From: Gaertneriomyces semiglobifer
Lineage: Eukaryota > Chytridiomycota > Chytridiomycetes > Spizellomycetales > Spizellomycetaceae
Assembly: GCA_025558075.1 (NCBI GenBank)
Contig: JAHLKF010000018.1
Span: 343,960 to 407,959, forward strand
Reading direction: 5' to 3'
Length of the DNA: 64,000 bases
Shown in pieces: positions 44,198 to 55,208 of the stretch. The stretch's first letter is position 1. Every line of letters begins with the position of its first letter. The translations under genes and the position numbers were made by a program. The notes below the pieces were generated by a model. It did no database searches. It saw only the letters and a list, made by a program, of their open reading frames with translations, and was not told the DNA's origin.

Positions 44198-44938
44198 ATG
44201 TCTGATCAACTTCCCAATTACAACGCCGGTGGCTTCAACCCAGGCCTTTACAACCCAGACCAAAAGAACCCTGCTCATTTCCAGCAACAACAACAGCAAC
44301 CCGACCAGCCTTACTACTACGAACAGAATCAAGGCAATCAAGGCAATCAAGGCTCTGCACCCGGCTATCCGGCGCCCTACGACCAGAACTCACAGTCGTT
44401 TGGCCCCGGCCCTGGCTACCAGCAACCGCAGCAGCAGCAGCAATACGGTGCCGGAGCACCCAACTACGCCGGGCCCTCATCCGGACCCGGGTATGACCCA
44501 CGCCAGCAGCAACCGCCTTACCACCCTGCGCCGGGGTATGGAGCTCACCCTATGGCGCCACCGCAGCACCCGCTACCTGACGGTGAGACGGAGCGCGGGT
44601 TGGGAAAGATGCTGGGTGTTGTGGCCGTAGCAGGTGCCGGATACCTGGCGTACGATCAGTGGTTAAAGCACTCGAAGAAGGGCCATTCAAACAGTACGTT
44701 GGACGAGTTCAAACACATGTTGAGTCAACAGGGCGGTGGTTCAGGAATTACTGGTATGATGGGGTTGGGGGGTGATGGCAAAAAGGATAAGAAAGACAAG
44801 GACAAGAAGCACAAGGATAAGAAGGACAAGAAGGATAAGAAAGGCAAGAAGGATAAGAAGGACAAGAAGCACAAGAGCAAGGATCGTGGAATCGGCAGTG
44901 GTAGCGGTTCAAGCAGTGATAGCAGTGATAGTGATTAG
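44198..44938 (+). CDS. low-complexity protein: Q/P/Y-rich N-terminus, hydrophobic hinge, KDKK repeats, Ser/Asp tail
   Basis: Single exon, 246 residues, no catalytic domain that I recognise. Residues 1-130 are Gln/Pro/Gly/Tyr/Asn-rich (poly-Q runs, GNQGNQG, PGYDPRQQQ), a prion-like composition prone to phase separation. About 136-158 is a Gly/Ala/Val-rich hydrophobic segment (MLGVVAVAGAGYLAYDQWL) followed by KHSKKG, which could be a membrane-binding helix. About 195-230 is almost pure Lys/Asp repeats (KKDKKDKDKKHKDKKDKK), and the tail is Gly/Ser then SSDSSDSD, CK2-like. The ATG sits in a fungal-type context (GACAATG). Codon choice in the repeats favours AAG, arguing for selection on the protein. 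Function unknown. Confidence 0.75.
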   Translation: MSDQLPNYNAGGFNPGLYNPDQKNPAHFQQQQQQPDQPYYYEQNQGNQGNQGSAPGYPAPYDQNSQSFGPGPGYQQPQQQQQYGAGAPNYAGPSSGPGYDPRQQQPPYHPAPGYGAHPMAPPQHPLPDGETERGLGKMLGVVAVAGAGYLAYDQWLKHSKKGHSNSTLDEFKHMLSQQGGGSGITGMMGLGGDGKKDKKDKDKKHKDKKDKKDKKGKKDKKDKKHKSKDRGIGSGSGSSSDSSDSD

Positions 44939-45089
44939 GCATAGGCTGTTCGGGTCACTGAAGTTCTGAGTAGTGTATTAACATCTCAAATACGTGCGTA
45001 GCTTTACAATGTTCAATATCCTGTACAACTTTACAATAAAGCGTCTGTTCTTAACAGTTGTGCTTGATGCTGGCCCTCACTCGATGCGT

Positions 45090-45822
45090 TTAAGCAAAAG
45101 AGTCTCCAGCGGAGCTCGTCATGGACAGCTTGCGTGCTTTGACTTCCTCCACGCGCGCATGGTCTTCAGCAAGCTTAGCCTTCTTGGCTGCTTCAATCTG
45201 CAACCTCCTAGTCTCCGCAGCTTGAAGCTTTTCTTCAATCTCCTCTTGCGAAATGCCGCTGCTGGAGCCCGAGCGGGACCGGTTTGCTGGGGATGTGGCC
45301 GATAGGGTAGTGGTTTTCATGCTCTCACGACGCGCTTCGGCGTCTTCGATGCGTTTCTCAAGGCTTTGGCGCATTTGAGAGGCCTCTTCCTCTTTCTGTT
45401 GGCGCACCTATGTGACGTGCGGGCAGCTCTGTGAGTGCGAAAGCGAAACTCGAACAAAATGCGCAATATAAGCACCTGTTCTGCAATGCTCTTGGCATGC
45501 TCTACAGCTTCTTTTGCCCGTTGGACCCTACTCTCTTCGATAGACTAGAAGGTGTCACATAAAAGAACGTTATTCGTCAACATACTTCCCACACAAGGAC
45601 GTCAACACGCTTTAAACCTACGCGACGTCGAGACTCTGCCTGGCTCAACCTTTGTTCGATTTCTTCTTGTGAAACACTCTTCCTCAAGGTACCTTCCTGC
45701 AGTTTACGTTGTAGACGTGGCGACAAGGCAGACTTATCAATGGACTCTAAGCTCCCAGCGGATGTAGAGTTCTCATCGAGCACGATGTCAAATGTAATGG
45801 AGGGTTTGTTGGCGGTCATCAT
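45090..45822 (-). CDS. stathmin-family microtubule regulator
   Basis: Exons 45822..45622, 45544..45476 and 45407..45090 give 195 residues (a second ATG is one codon downstream). The N-terminal strand SITFDIVLDE matches the stathmin tubulin-capping hairpin (F-E-[LV]-I-L). It is followed by a Ser/Pro segment and then SQEEIEQRLSQAESRR, the stathmin helix block. A long charged helix continues through exons 2 and 3, and a second copy of the block, SQEEIEEKLQAAETRR, appears near residue 145. The rest is Lys/Glu/Ala coiled helix. Stathmins sequester tubulin dimers and promote catastrophe; fungi with flagella keep them while yeasts lack them. Exact repeat register and tubulin stoichiometry are inference. 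Confidence 0.8.
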
Positions 45823-46266
45823 GTTTGCTGGCTTTACTTATCCTGTACCTGATGTCGTTCTGAAGACTTTGGAATACAAACTACCTTGGCAAGTAACGTT
45901 AATGGACGGTGGGAATATGTCTCGCTGGTTTTGAGGCAGAGCGAAGGGCTGCGTTTTATGCATTCAGGGCCACGGCCATGCCACGACGCGTAGTGACATT
46001 CCGCGCGTTGAACGCCGAGGTTCGCTGCGAGACGAAAGCGGCAGGCAGACATGAACATGCAGCAGGCCCGAGGAGTGCCTTCTCTCGCATATCCATCTGC
46101 ATCTCTTCGTCTGCCAGCAAGGCTGAGCACATACGATGTGGGGGTGTAGATAAACCATGCCATGAAATGTGATGTCCTCCAAAAAACTACTACTTTATTA
46201 TGTGTTACTTTGTAAAGTCAACGGCGGTTTAAATCAAATCGCCTGCTATCCCCATCAAGGTTTCTT
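45823..46266. other. intergenic between stathmin start and DUF3455 stop
   Basis: 444 nt; both flanking genes are leftward, so it contains the stathmin promoter. No supported feature. Confidence 0.4.
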
Positions 46267-46951
46267 CTAGTTCTGGAATAAATATCTAGCAAAGTATGGG
46301 CTCTTAACCACCGTACCCTCCCAATCACCCTTACAGGCCTCCTTTTCGGGCGGCACGCCCTGTTCAGTATCCACCCTCGCAACCCACTTGATGTCCCCAA
46401 ACTCTCCCTGTTCAGATGTCTTGTCTTTTACCGCAAACAACCAAGCAATACTGTTGTCTGCACCATTCGGGGAAGGTGTCGGGATCACCGTGCGGGACGA
46501 GACAAATGAATTATCGGAGAAGAGGGTCCAGTGTGGGACGCCTAAAAGGATGATGTTGGAACCTGCTTGCAAAATGGAAGCCAAAGCGACCCATGAATCC
46601 ATAACACTTACCATTCTCAAAGAAGTGATACCCGACTGCATTGCCGTCCTTATCGAAAAGATCGGCCTCAGCACCCAACAAGCCCCAGTTTCCGTTGTTG
46701 CATTTGTAAATCTGGACTCCTTGAGCGTCGTAGGAGAGCTTGGGTTGTTTAGGAGGGTTGACAAGAGGCCAGTTGGAGTAGTCTTGGTTGCCGTTGTCGC
46801 CGCCCTGATTACCGTAGCCGTCGCCGTTGCCGTTGCCGCCCCCTTGATTACCGTCGTTGCCGCCGTTCCAGTCGCCTTGGCCGCCCGGAACGGGTACAGC
46901 GATGGCCGTGGAGATCACGGCAAAGAGAAGTGCAAGGACGGATTTCTGCAT
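46267..46951 (-). CDS. secreted DUF3455-like protein with Gly/Asn-rich linker
   Basis: Exons 46951..46612 and 46562..46267 join to 211 residues. A clear signal peptide (MQKSVLALLFAVISTAIAVP) is followed by a Gly/Asn/Asp-rich spacer with GNQGG-type repeats. The globular part starts near SYDAQGVQIYKC and shows the DUF3455 pattern: EADLFDKDGNAVGYHFFENG, PHWTLFSDNSFVSS, NSIAWLFAVKDK, IKWVARVDTEQGVPPEKEAC, and a final PYFARYLF. The family occurs in fungal secretomes and bacteria and has no proven biochemical role. Two Cys (YKC and EAC) could form a disulfide. The rightward frames overlapping the Gly/Asn repeats are shadows. Confidence 0.8.
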
Positions 46952-48844
46952 GATTGGCTCGGTTCTATGTGTGATTGTTTGTTGAAGACTTGGGAATTTA
47001 ATGAAATGAAAGTTGGCTTGTTGCTGTTGATCTGGATCTGGAAGTGGGGGCGATCTCACACCTCCTTTTTATAACCAACTAGAGCAGTACGCTTTCAAGA
47101 TACAGCTGTCCGCCAGCCCAAGAGCTCGTTTCTAATCAGCCAGCATTGAATGTGTGGTGAATGACAAGCTCCGGATGACGGACGACCATGGCCATGACAT
47201 TGAACTCTTTCAGGGAAAGCGCAAATACATGTTATCTGCTGTGGGTATTCCTGCTGTGCTGTGAATTGAAAAAAAACGCAGTGCGATGAGACCCGCCAGC
47301 CAAAGGCGCGCGCGACCAAGTCGTTCCTCAGCCGGCCGCCGTTTGCGTTAAAATCAACAGAACAAAGGAACTTTGAACAAAGGAGGGCTTGAGAATGGCC
47401 AGCCCAAAGATGGTTGGGGATTGGGGATTCCGATGTTGAGATAGGCTCCGTACTCTGACATTTCAGGCGGCTGCTGCTGGTTCGTGATAATCATTGTTGG
47501 CACAGTCATTGCACGACGAGGGCTGCAAGAAGCCGCAGACAAAGGCCAAGGGAAGAGTGCTAGCCCGTGGATGCACGTAAAAGCTTTTTGATACAGCTCC
47601 CACGTATCTCCAAAGATGGCAGAACCGGACGGGCTGGTAGTTCCCGAAAGGATGCCTTTTGTTACGTGTTTGAAGCCAGGACCACTCGATCATGTTCATG
47701 AAGAAACAGCCCGCTCTTTTCAAACTAAACAATGCTCAGAAAGATAACCTGTCAGAATTGAGTTCGAAGCTTGTTGCATCTGGAATCATATTCATGTCAA
47801 GTTCGGAATATCATAGCTCAACCTCTCGCTATTTCCGCAAACCCACAGCCGCAGAAAGAAGCATCCAGGCTGCACACGGAACCTGTTGAGTGTCGGTGAT
47901 ATGAAGCTCCACACATTACATATAAAGCTAACCCAGCTTTAGTGGGTTGATTACGGTGGCCGTTGGCTTTGCCAGGCCATCAACCAACCCGCTCAGTTTA
48001 CCTACGCTGATTTGAGGAGCAGGAGCGACCGACCTTCTTCTTCCGAAACTCTTTTCGCTGCACCCGAAAACAATCGTCCACAGTTTTCCTCACCAGGCAG
48101 AACCGCAGAATAACTATGGAGCAGGGAGTAGACGTCTTGCACACTCTACTGCCACACACATGGAGTCTCCTCCAATGTTCAATACGAATAATTGCCCCAG
48201 TTGACTTACTTTGGCAACACGCATTCGATGCTGCGGAAGGTGCCCGACCCTGCAGCGGTTAGGAAACAGGATAAGCGTCTGTCGCTTTGTTAGGCAGCAC
48301 CTCCCAATCAGATCTGTTTCCTCCCTCTCCCCACAGTCGTACTCTGCTAGAATCTGTTAATCCTCCCACATTGCCCATCATGAATCAACCAAGCTCTCCC
48401 TCCTCCTGCCACTCCCTCTCACTCGCTTGAGAGCCCTTCACTGATTCACCGACCTATTTGCTTTCCACAATCGCCGTTGCAAGTGCAACAAAGTGCCGCC
48501 GTTCGACGGTACGCGTCGCTATTCGTAGACCGCTACAAGTCTCGCTTTGACCTTCTTGCAGGCAGGCGCATCCAGATGTTGCAGGGACAGCGAGCACTCT
48601 AAGGGGATAGAAGGGGTTACATGTCTACGACGCTCATCTCTTTCGGTTGATATCCTCCTTTGGTCCTGGGTATCGGTTGTCCTTTTCCGCTGTGGCACTC
48701 GAAAACTACATTTCGTGCATTTCATACATTACCGTCCGTTGTATCTCTAAAGCATCCTCGAGGGTGCTTTGAGCATATTTTTTGGGGTATCTCTGCTGTT
48801 GAATCAATCTTTGGTTGAACTTGCAAAGAGTTCACTTGTAGACG
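46952..48844. other. large divergent intergenic region
   Basis: 1.9 kb between the DUF3455-like start (-) and the TBC gene start (+). CT-rich stretches at about 48300-48430 probably belong to the TBC gene's promoter or leader. A 65-codon frame at 47692-47889 has no support. Nothing else recognised. Confidence 0.45.
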
Positions 48845-51800
48845 ATGTCGGTATTACAGCGAGTAGGGACGGAGAGTACCAATATACCTGACGATGCTAT
48901 GCGAGAACAAGGGATGTATAATACACTGGGAGATGATGGAGACAGGGTTGAAATTGATATGCAGCCGCTTGAAGATGAATCAGAAGTGTCGCTGATGGAC
49001 GACGAGGATGCGAGACCCGCTGACGCTGTCGAAAGAAGTCAGGGTGGATTCGGCAGAGAGGCGGACAGTGGATATGCGGGGAGCCCTGTCAAGGATGTAG
49101 AGAAGAATTCTCGCATAGACCAACATGAAAATGGGGATAGGCTGACCGCGGAGCAAGAAGGATCTGGTGATCACAATGATCAAAAGATCACGGAGAGGGA
49201 GAGTGAAAACCAGCTGGAGTCGACCGTGAGTGGCCCGAATCCGAATTCCACAATGACAGACAACCACAACGGTACCCACGGTACGGGCGAGATTGCCAAG
49301 AAAGAGCCGAAGCCGCAGGTGGACATTTCGGGATTCTTACCACAACGACGACCGCGTGGCATGTCGGTGACCTCGGGATCGTCGCATACGGGGTCGCCTA
49401 CCGTGAGCTTGGCCTCACCACTGCCTCTTACATCCACTGTGACTTCTCCATTGTCCATCACATCTCCGGTATCCGTCATGGATCGCGCTACGGAAAAACC
49501 GATGGTTGCTGAACCGGTCGATATCAACGCCACTACCAACAGGAATGAGAGTGTCAAAACGTTCAAAAACTCAATAACACCTCCGATAGCTTCGCCCATA
49601 CCCCTTTCCTACGACGCGCCCATTCATCTCGGGACACCCAACACTCCAAGGCCCGACCCAAACACACCTGCCGATTTTCCGTTCCCCACATACCGTGCCT
49701 CGCGCGGCCACACATATTCCACTACTACCCCACCCCGGCCTGTTCTCTCATCGTTCCTTCGACCGCGGCGGCCGTCATCGGCACCTGCGCCGAATGGTGG
49801 GGTGTCCCTCACCAGACGCAGCTCAGGAGAGATGAGTGCGCTATCTGAGCACGGCGAATATGTGCCCCACGTCACCCCTTATGGCGTCCACCGCAAAGTC
49901 TCAACTGCTTCCATCGACAGTGTGGGCAGCAATAACAGTACCGGTACTCCTCGTGGCGAGGAGGATTTCTACGTAATGAGACGATTAGAAGAGGAGAAAG
50001 ACCGGTCACGTCACGATGGGGAGAGTGTGAAGAGCGAGAGTGACTTTAAGAGTGAGAGCGAAGAGGGTGATGGAGGGAGGAAGGATAAGGATATGAAAAA
50101 GGGACTATCGTTTTCAGCGTATTTGCAGGCGAGCTTTAACGCGGTGAGGGAATCGGTGATTGGTGGTGCTAGTGCGACTACGCCGACTGCGGAAGAGGAA
50201 GAAACGGATTGGGGTGAGTTGTTTTATTTACCTTCTTCTTCCATCCCACTGTTCTCGTTTCTGCGGAGATACATAATCAGAGTTGAATGCTAATTCGTAT
50301 TCTTTTTTTCAGAGTTTTGGGGTCGTATCATATCCTCACCTTCCACAATTCTCAAACACCCACGGCTGTTCACGAGGCACCTACACTCGGGCATCCCACC
50401 CCCTCTACGAGGCACAATCTGGCTCCTCCTCTCCAAGGGCAAAGACCCGTCTCTCGAACAAGTCTACGCTACGCTGCTGACGCGCACGTCCATTCACGAA
50501 AAAGTCATTCAGCGGGATCTGGCGCGCACCTTCCCTGGTGTAGAGAGGTTCAAAGAGCCAGGTGGCGCTGGACAAGAAAGCCTGTTCAATGTCGTGCGAG
50601 CGTACACGATGTACGATACTGAAGTTGGATATTGTCAAGGTGTGGCATTTGTGGTGGGGGTCCTGTTGTTAAATGTAAGTTCTCGCATTCGTGCAATGAC
50701 GTAGATTACTACCCCTTGGGGTGTGGTTCGTTTGGATAATGAGTTGATCTAATTATGTGTGATTTTTCTCTTGTATGTAGATGCCGGACGAGGAAGCCTT
50801 TTGCGTCCTTGTTCGTCTCATGAAAGACTACAAGCTACGTGATTTCTATACCCCGCAAATGGTCGGCTTACAGCTTCGACTGTACCAGTACGACGAGTTA
50901 CTGGAAGAAATGTTTCCGAATGTCGCCCGACATTTGGAGCAACAAGAGGTGCGGAGTACCATGTATGCTAGTCAATGGTAAGTAGGAGTGCGACTCAATC
51001 TTGCCGGAAACGCTTCAGGGAGGGTTTTGCAAGGGCATACCTCCATTATTCCTGTGAGGACGTTAAATCATCCAATTACGAACGCACGGACTAACCATCA
51101 TTTCTTTCTCGTACGTGTCATTTTTTGACATTTTTAGGTTTTTAACGTTATTCGCATACCGTTTCCCGCTCCCTGTGGTGTATCGGATTCTCGACATCCT
51201 ATTTTTTGAAGGTCTCGATGTCCTCCTGCGCATCTCCCTAACCCTCATCAAACGCAACCTCGCACATATCCTCACACTCGACTTTGAGCCCCTGCTCGAT
51301 TTTCTTCAAAACGGACTGTTCGAGGTCTACAGTGCCAACCCATCACAACTGATCATCGACGCCATGGCTATGAAAATCAGCAAGACGCGATTAAAGCACC
51401 TAGAAGACCGGTTTGAAGAGCGACGCGAACTCGAGGGAGAGGAGTACATGAAAGAACGCGAACTCCGCATTGAGATGCGACGGATGCGGGAGAGTGTCAA
51501 ACGCATGGAAACCGAGTACGAGATGTTAAACCGGGAACATGTGCAGCTTGCCAACCGTGTGTTGGAGATCACGGTCAGTGCTGAGCGGGATCAAGAGACT
51601 GCAAGGGTGTTGAAAGAGCGGGTGAAGGAGTTGGAGGAGAATAGGTTGTTTGAGAGACAGAGAGCCGAGGAGAGTGTGCAGGTTGAGACGGACCGGTTGG
51701 CGATGAAGAATTTGGAGTTGACTCGGCAGAATGTGGAGTTGGAGGAGGAAAAGGCGGGGCTGGAGAGTGAGGTGGAGGTGTTGAGGCGGCGGTTGGATGA

Positions 51801-51864
51801 GTCTGAGAGGGAGAAGAAGGAGTTGATGGTGAAGTTGGAAGGGGTTAGAAGGGCGTTTGGATGA
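48845..51864 (+). CDS. TBC-domain Rab GTPase-activating protein (GYP5/EVI5-like)
   Basis: Exons 48845..50213, 50313..50674, 50781..50977 and 51139..51864 (acceptor phase puts the last exon at 51138) give 884 residues. Residues 1-456 are disordered, Ser/Thr/Pro-rich, with many SP/TP sites. The TBC domain (about 457-760) starts FWGRI and carries both catalytic fingers: the Arg finger in IQRDLARTFP (Arg528) and the Gln finger in VGYCQGV (Gln565). It also shows LRGTIWLLLS, the block around ASQWFLTLFAYRFP, and LDILFFEGLDVLLR. The C-terminal 150 residues are a continuous coiled coil rich in Glu/Arg/Leu. N-tail, TBC, coiled coil is the layout of Gyp5/Gyl1 and EVI5, which act on Ypt1/Rab1- or Rab11-type GTPases at Golgi and polarised membranes. 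The specific Rab is not deducible. Confidence 0.92.
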
Positions 51865-53012
51865 AGACGCGCGAACTTGTGGAGAGCGTTGAGACGGGGG
51901 ATGTCTCCTCGCGCTCCACGTTGGAAAAGGTGTATTTCCTGTCCAGAGGCATCCTCTCTACGGTTCGTTAAGCCGTTTGGTGGCGGTGAAGACTGTTGGA
52001 GAAAACATGGGGTCAATCCCCCGGCTGTGGCAGGGGTCATACACAAACGCATGCATACACAGCGAGAGGACCCACATACGCGGTCGTACGCACATACACG
52101 CTCAGTTTTGGATACTACCCACACACACTATTATTTATTGAGCCCGTCAACCCTCGGACTAGTGGATATTCTTTGACGACCGCACACCACACATCACATC
52201 AGAACCATACCTTGAGCTCTTATTCTTCTCTCGCTCGCACTTGGTGGACGAGCGGAACATATGTCTTATTTTAAAGGACTCACTTATTGTGCATGTGTGT
52301 TGGTTCTGTATATATGGAAATAGACAGTTTTTTACTGAAAAAACATAGTAAGCCAGCTGTGCACCGATGTTCCCTTTCAGGTTACAGCAGGCAAGTCAAT
52401 AAAATATAATAGCTAGGGCACCCCCGTACCGTGCAACCGAAAAATCCGTGAGAACTTTAAGTTTAGGTCTAAGATAGGCTGTAAATATGATTACTGGTCA
52501 TACTTTAAAGTGGACAGCGAAAATGAATTTGCTGACGCGGCAAACTCGCAATTACTTTCTGTATCGTGGACCTGAATAGATGTGTTTTAAACGCACAGAA
52601 CGTCCGTGAGCGACCCTCTGCAGCAATATTCATGTATGAGTGAGAAATCTGAGAAGATCCCCTGGAAAAGCGTCAAGGTAAATGGGTACGGAATTCGACG
52701 ACCAAACAAGCTGGAGCTCATCTACGGATAGTAATACATCCATTATTCTCCAACAGTTCGTCATTTACTGAAATCTTGAGTGTTGAAAGAACAACTAAAA
52801 ACTTCTCTCTGTGAACTACGTCTCAAAGAGATAGGCACACGTTTATGTCGGTTTCCAAGGGACCTCAAAGCAATTACCGGAAGGTGAACAAGTGTTGACC
52901 TTATCCTCCGAGCCACACTGGTTCCAATTGGCAGCATCCGAACGCACTGGAGAAGATTCCAGAAGGTAGCCATGTACAGACAGGCAGCGTATATAAAAAC
53001 CTCAACGGTCAA
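51865..53012. other. intergenic, AT-richer toward the HNH gene
   Basis: 1.15 kb after the TBC stop. Tracts of ACACAC at about 52115-52135. The part from about 52290 looks AT-richer than the flanking genes. A leftward frame at 52761-53126 overlaps the HNH gene and is not supported. Confidence 0.4.
52990..52999 (+). promoter_or_regulatory. TATA-box-like TATATAAAAA upstream of the HNH gene
   Basis: Ten-base TATATAAAAA lies 14 nt before the ATG at 53013 but 53 nt before the in-frame ATG at 53052. Because transcripts normally start downstream of a TATA box by some tens of bases, the site favours the second ATG as the real start. Confidence 0.4.
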
Positions 53013-53485
53013 ATGTACCGAAGAAGTCTGCCCACCAAAATCAGACAAGCAATGGGTGCACGCGAGTACATCAGTGAAACCGTTCGAGCAGCCGTCTTTC
53101 ACAGCGACAACGGCAAATGCTACCACTGCTCCAAAAAACTAGTTTACAACAATCGCACGAACCGCTTGAGAGGAGCATGGCACATCGAACACTTGGTTGC
53201 TCACTCAAAAGGGGGCAGCGACTCTCTCAACAATTTACGTGCCGCGTGCATTGATTGTAACCTCAAAAAGTCCAATAAAAGCGTCTCTGAATGGAATCGC
53301 CAAGATGGATACGCTGGCAGGTAAGCAATCAATCTCCACTATCGCGGAATGGACGCTGCATCCACAGAGGGACTCACATCATTGCCGACAGATGTCAAGG
53401 GAAAAACTTGAACGGACAAAGCTGCAGTTTTAAAGTCGCTGTGGGAAACATAAAATACTGTCAGAAGCACGGGACGGGCCGATGA
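53013..53485 (+). CDS. HNH endonuclease with C-terminal Cys/His zinc-binding tail
   Basis: Exon 1 (53013..53320) encodes an HNH/McrA-type domain: CYHCSKKL gives the first Cys pair, WHIEHLVAHSKGGSDSLNNLRAACIDCN gives the H-N-H metal site (His-Ile-Glu-His, Asn-Asn-Leu) and the second Cys pair. A 47-nt intron with GTAAGC donor removes to exon 2 (53368..53485), whose product RCQGKNLNGQSC ... NIKYCQKHG has the C...C...C...H pattern seen in small zinc-binding domains attached to nucleases in giant-virus and some eukaryotic genomes. Total 141 residues from the first ATG; the ATG at 53052 (MGAREYISETVRAAVF) may be the true start. Origin from a mobile element or virus is inference; the intron shows nuclear residence. 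Confidence 0.8.
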
Positions 53486-54043
53486 ACATTTACACTTTGG
53501 TTCGCAGCATCGGCTTCGCTTTCATTGGAGCTGCAGATAGGACATGTATCGACTAGGTATCATTTTGACCTTGATAGACCGAGATTGCTCAAACTCGCAA
53601 AGTGTTGTGTTTTTGTCGCGTCCCAAACTCTGATTACATAATACTCAGACCAGTCGCCGCAGTCGCGCTGCTCCGTGACACTTCATCACAAGCAAGTGCG
53701 ACCTGTGTGTGCATAGCCATCCTTTGACTCGGCCTTATTCTTACGCCGACGATCATGACTCTAACGCTGAGCACCTTGCAAGGGCTTGACCAGTCCAGAT
53801 CCCATTCATGATGAAAGGCGCGAAAGGGCAAAGGAACCAGGACCCAGCACCAATTAAGCCAAGTTGCTTGCACACACAGTCTCGATGTATTATTATTGTG
53901 TTCAATCTATCCCTATATTACACGCACACATTCCTTGCAATATGAGTTCAGAATTTCTGCTTCACATGAGGTCAAATGGCTAAGTACAAATGATGCTATA
54001 TACTAATCACACGAACCGGTCCCGCCGGCCGTTCGTAAATAGC
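53486..54043. other. convergent intergenic region (HNH / DUF3712)
   Basis: 558 nt of 3' flanks. CTCAAACTCGCAAAG at about 53589 recalls the CGCAAAG motif at 11.6 kb, but one hit can be chance. No gene seen. Confidence 0.35.
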
Positions 54044-55208
54044 TTAGTGTTCTCCAGAAAATGCCTTCAGGGCCGCTTCATAGGACGCATCCCTGCCCAT
54101 GAAAATGTTCAACGGCAGACCCACCAAGGATTGCTTTAACCATGCCGGGCCACCGACATCCTTAATTTGAGCAACCAACTTGACAGACGCCTGTCCGGCC
54201 AAAAGACCAGTCATTTGAGTGCCAAGAGTAGGTCGCAATGCAGCTGGGGCATCAGCAATGGGTGCAATGGTCGCGGTCAAGGGAACTTCAGTGTTTTGGT
54301 TGTTGCCGGCAAGTGTAGCAGCAGCAGTGGATGAAGAGACACCGAAAGGAAGGGGGTTGGGAATGCCCGAGCCAGCCGGAACGAGCTCCGCCGGAAGAGG
54401 AAGTGCAATGTCAAAGGCAATAGACGCAAGATCGATACCGATGGGAGACGGGTTCCTGATGATGGCCTTCATGGACAAAGTGGTAGGCGAGGCACCAGTT
54501 TGATCAACAGGAGCGGTAGGCTCAAACTCCTTGACGTAAACACCCTGAAGACGGTCCATACCCTTAAGGGTAACTTCCTTGTCCATGGTCAAACCCTTGT
54601 AAGTACGAGACAAGGCGCGGACCTTCATGTTGGCTTTGAGTCTCCAGGTAATTTCGGGGGAAACAACCAAGATCTTGTTAAACTTGGCAAACGTCTCGGG
54701 GTCCAAGATTTTAACGTTTTCAACGGTTTGGTCGATCATGCCCTCGTTGTCGGCGACGGAGAAGGGACCCATTTGCATTTCAAGAAGAGGGACCTCCTTG
54801 TTTGCGTAGACCCAGTAAACGGTGGTTGGTCCGTCATTCTCGAGGGTAGCCGAGGTGTGGCCTGCATTGGTGACCTTGATCTTGAGGGCGGTTTTGAAAG
54901 TAGTGTCAGTGGGCTCAAGGATGGAAGCTTCAAGGAACTCGAGCTGAGACCCGTTGATGGAGGATTCTATACAGATGACAGTGAGTAACGATTTTCCCAT
55001 GCGATTTGCCACACATGTCAAAAGTCCACTTACGAGCAACCTTGGGAACGACGACAAAGAAGATGATTGGCAAGACGATGACGAGAAGGAGAGCGATGGT
55101 GACGACGATCGATACAATGATCTTCTTCTTCTTTGACCAACCGGCCTTTTTGTGGACGAAGCCATCGTTACCGGCCTCGACGGCGGCAGGGGACTTGTTG
55201 TCAACCAT
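54044..55208 (-). CDS. DUF3712 / LEA2-like type II membrane protein
   Basis: Exons 55208..55034 and 54966..54044 give 365 residues. The N-terminal cytosolic part ends in a Lys cluster (GWSKKKK) followed by a long hydrophobic helix (IIVSIVVTIALLLVIVLPIIFFVVVP, about 30-55), so most of the protein is lumenal or vacuolar/extracellular. The remainder is beta-rich, with two LEA2/WHy-like halves (INGSQLEFLEASILEPTDT ... KIKVTNAG; TTLSMKAIIRNPSPIGIDL ... FDIALPLP), as in fungal DUF3712 proteins and yeast vacuolar Tag1. Pro and Asn are frequent and there is no catalytic motif. A lipid-binding or membrane-contact function is a guess based on LEA2 structures. Confidence 0.8.

Noticed and set aside
46388..47074. 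228-codon rightward frame over the DUF3455-like gene
   Set aside because: Val/Ala-rich shadow of Gly/Asn repeats; the opposite strand has signal peptide, domain blocks and a phase-correct intron.
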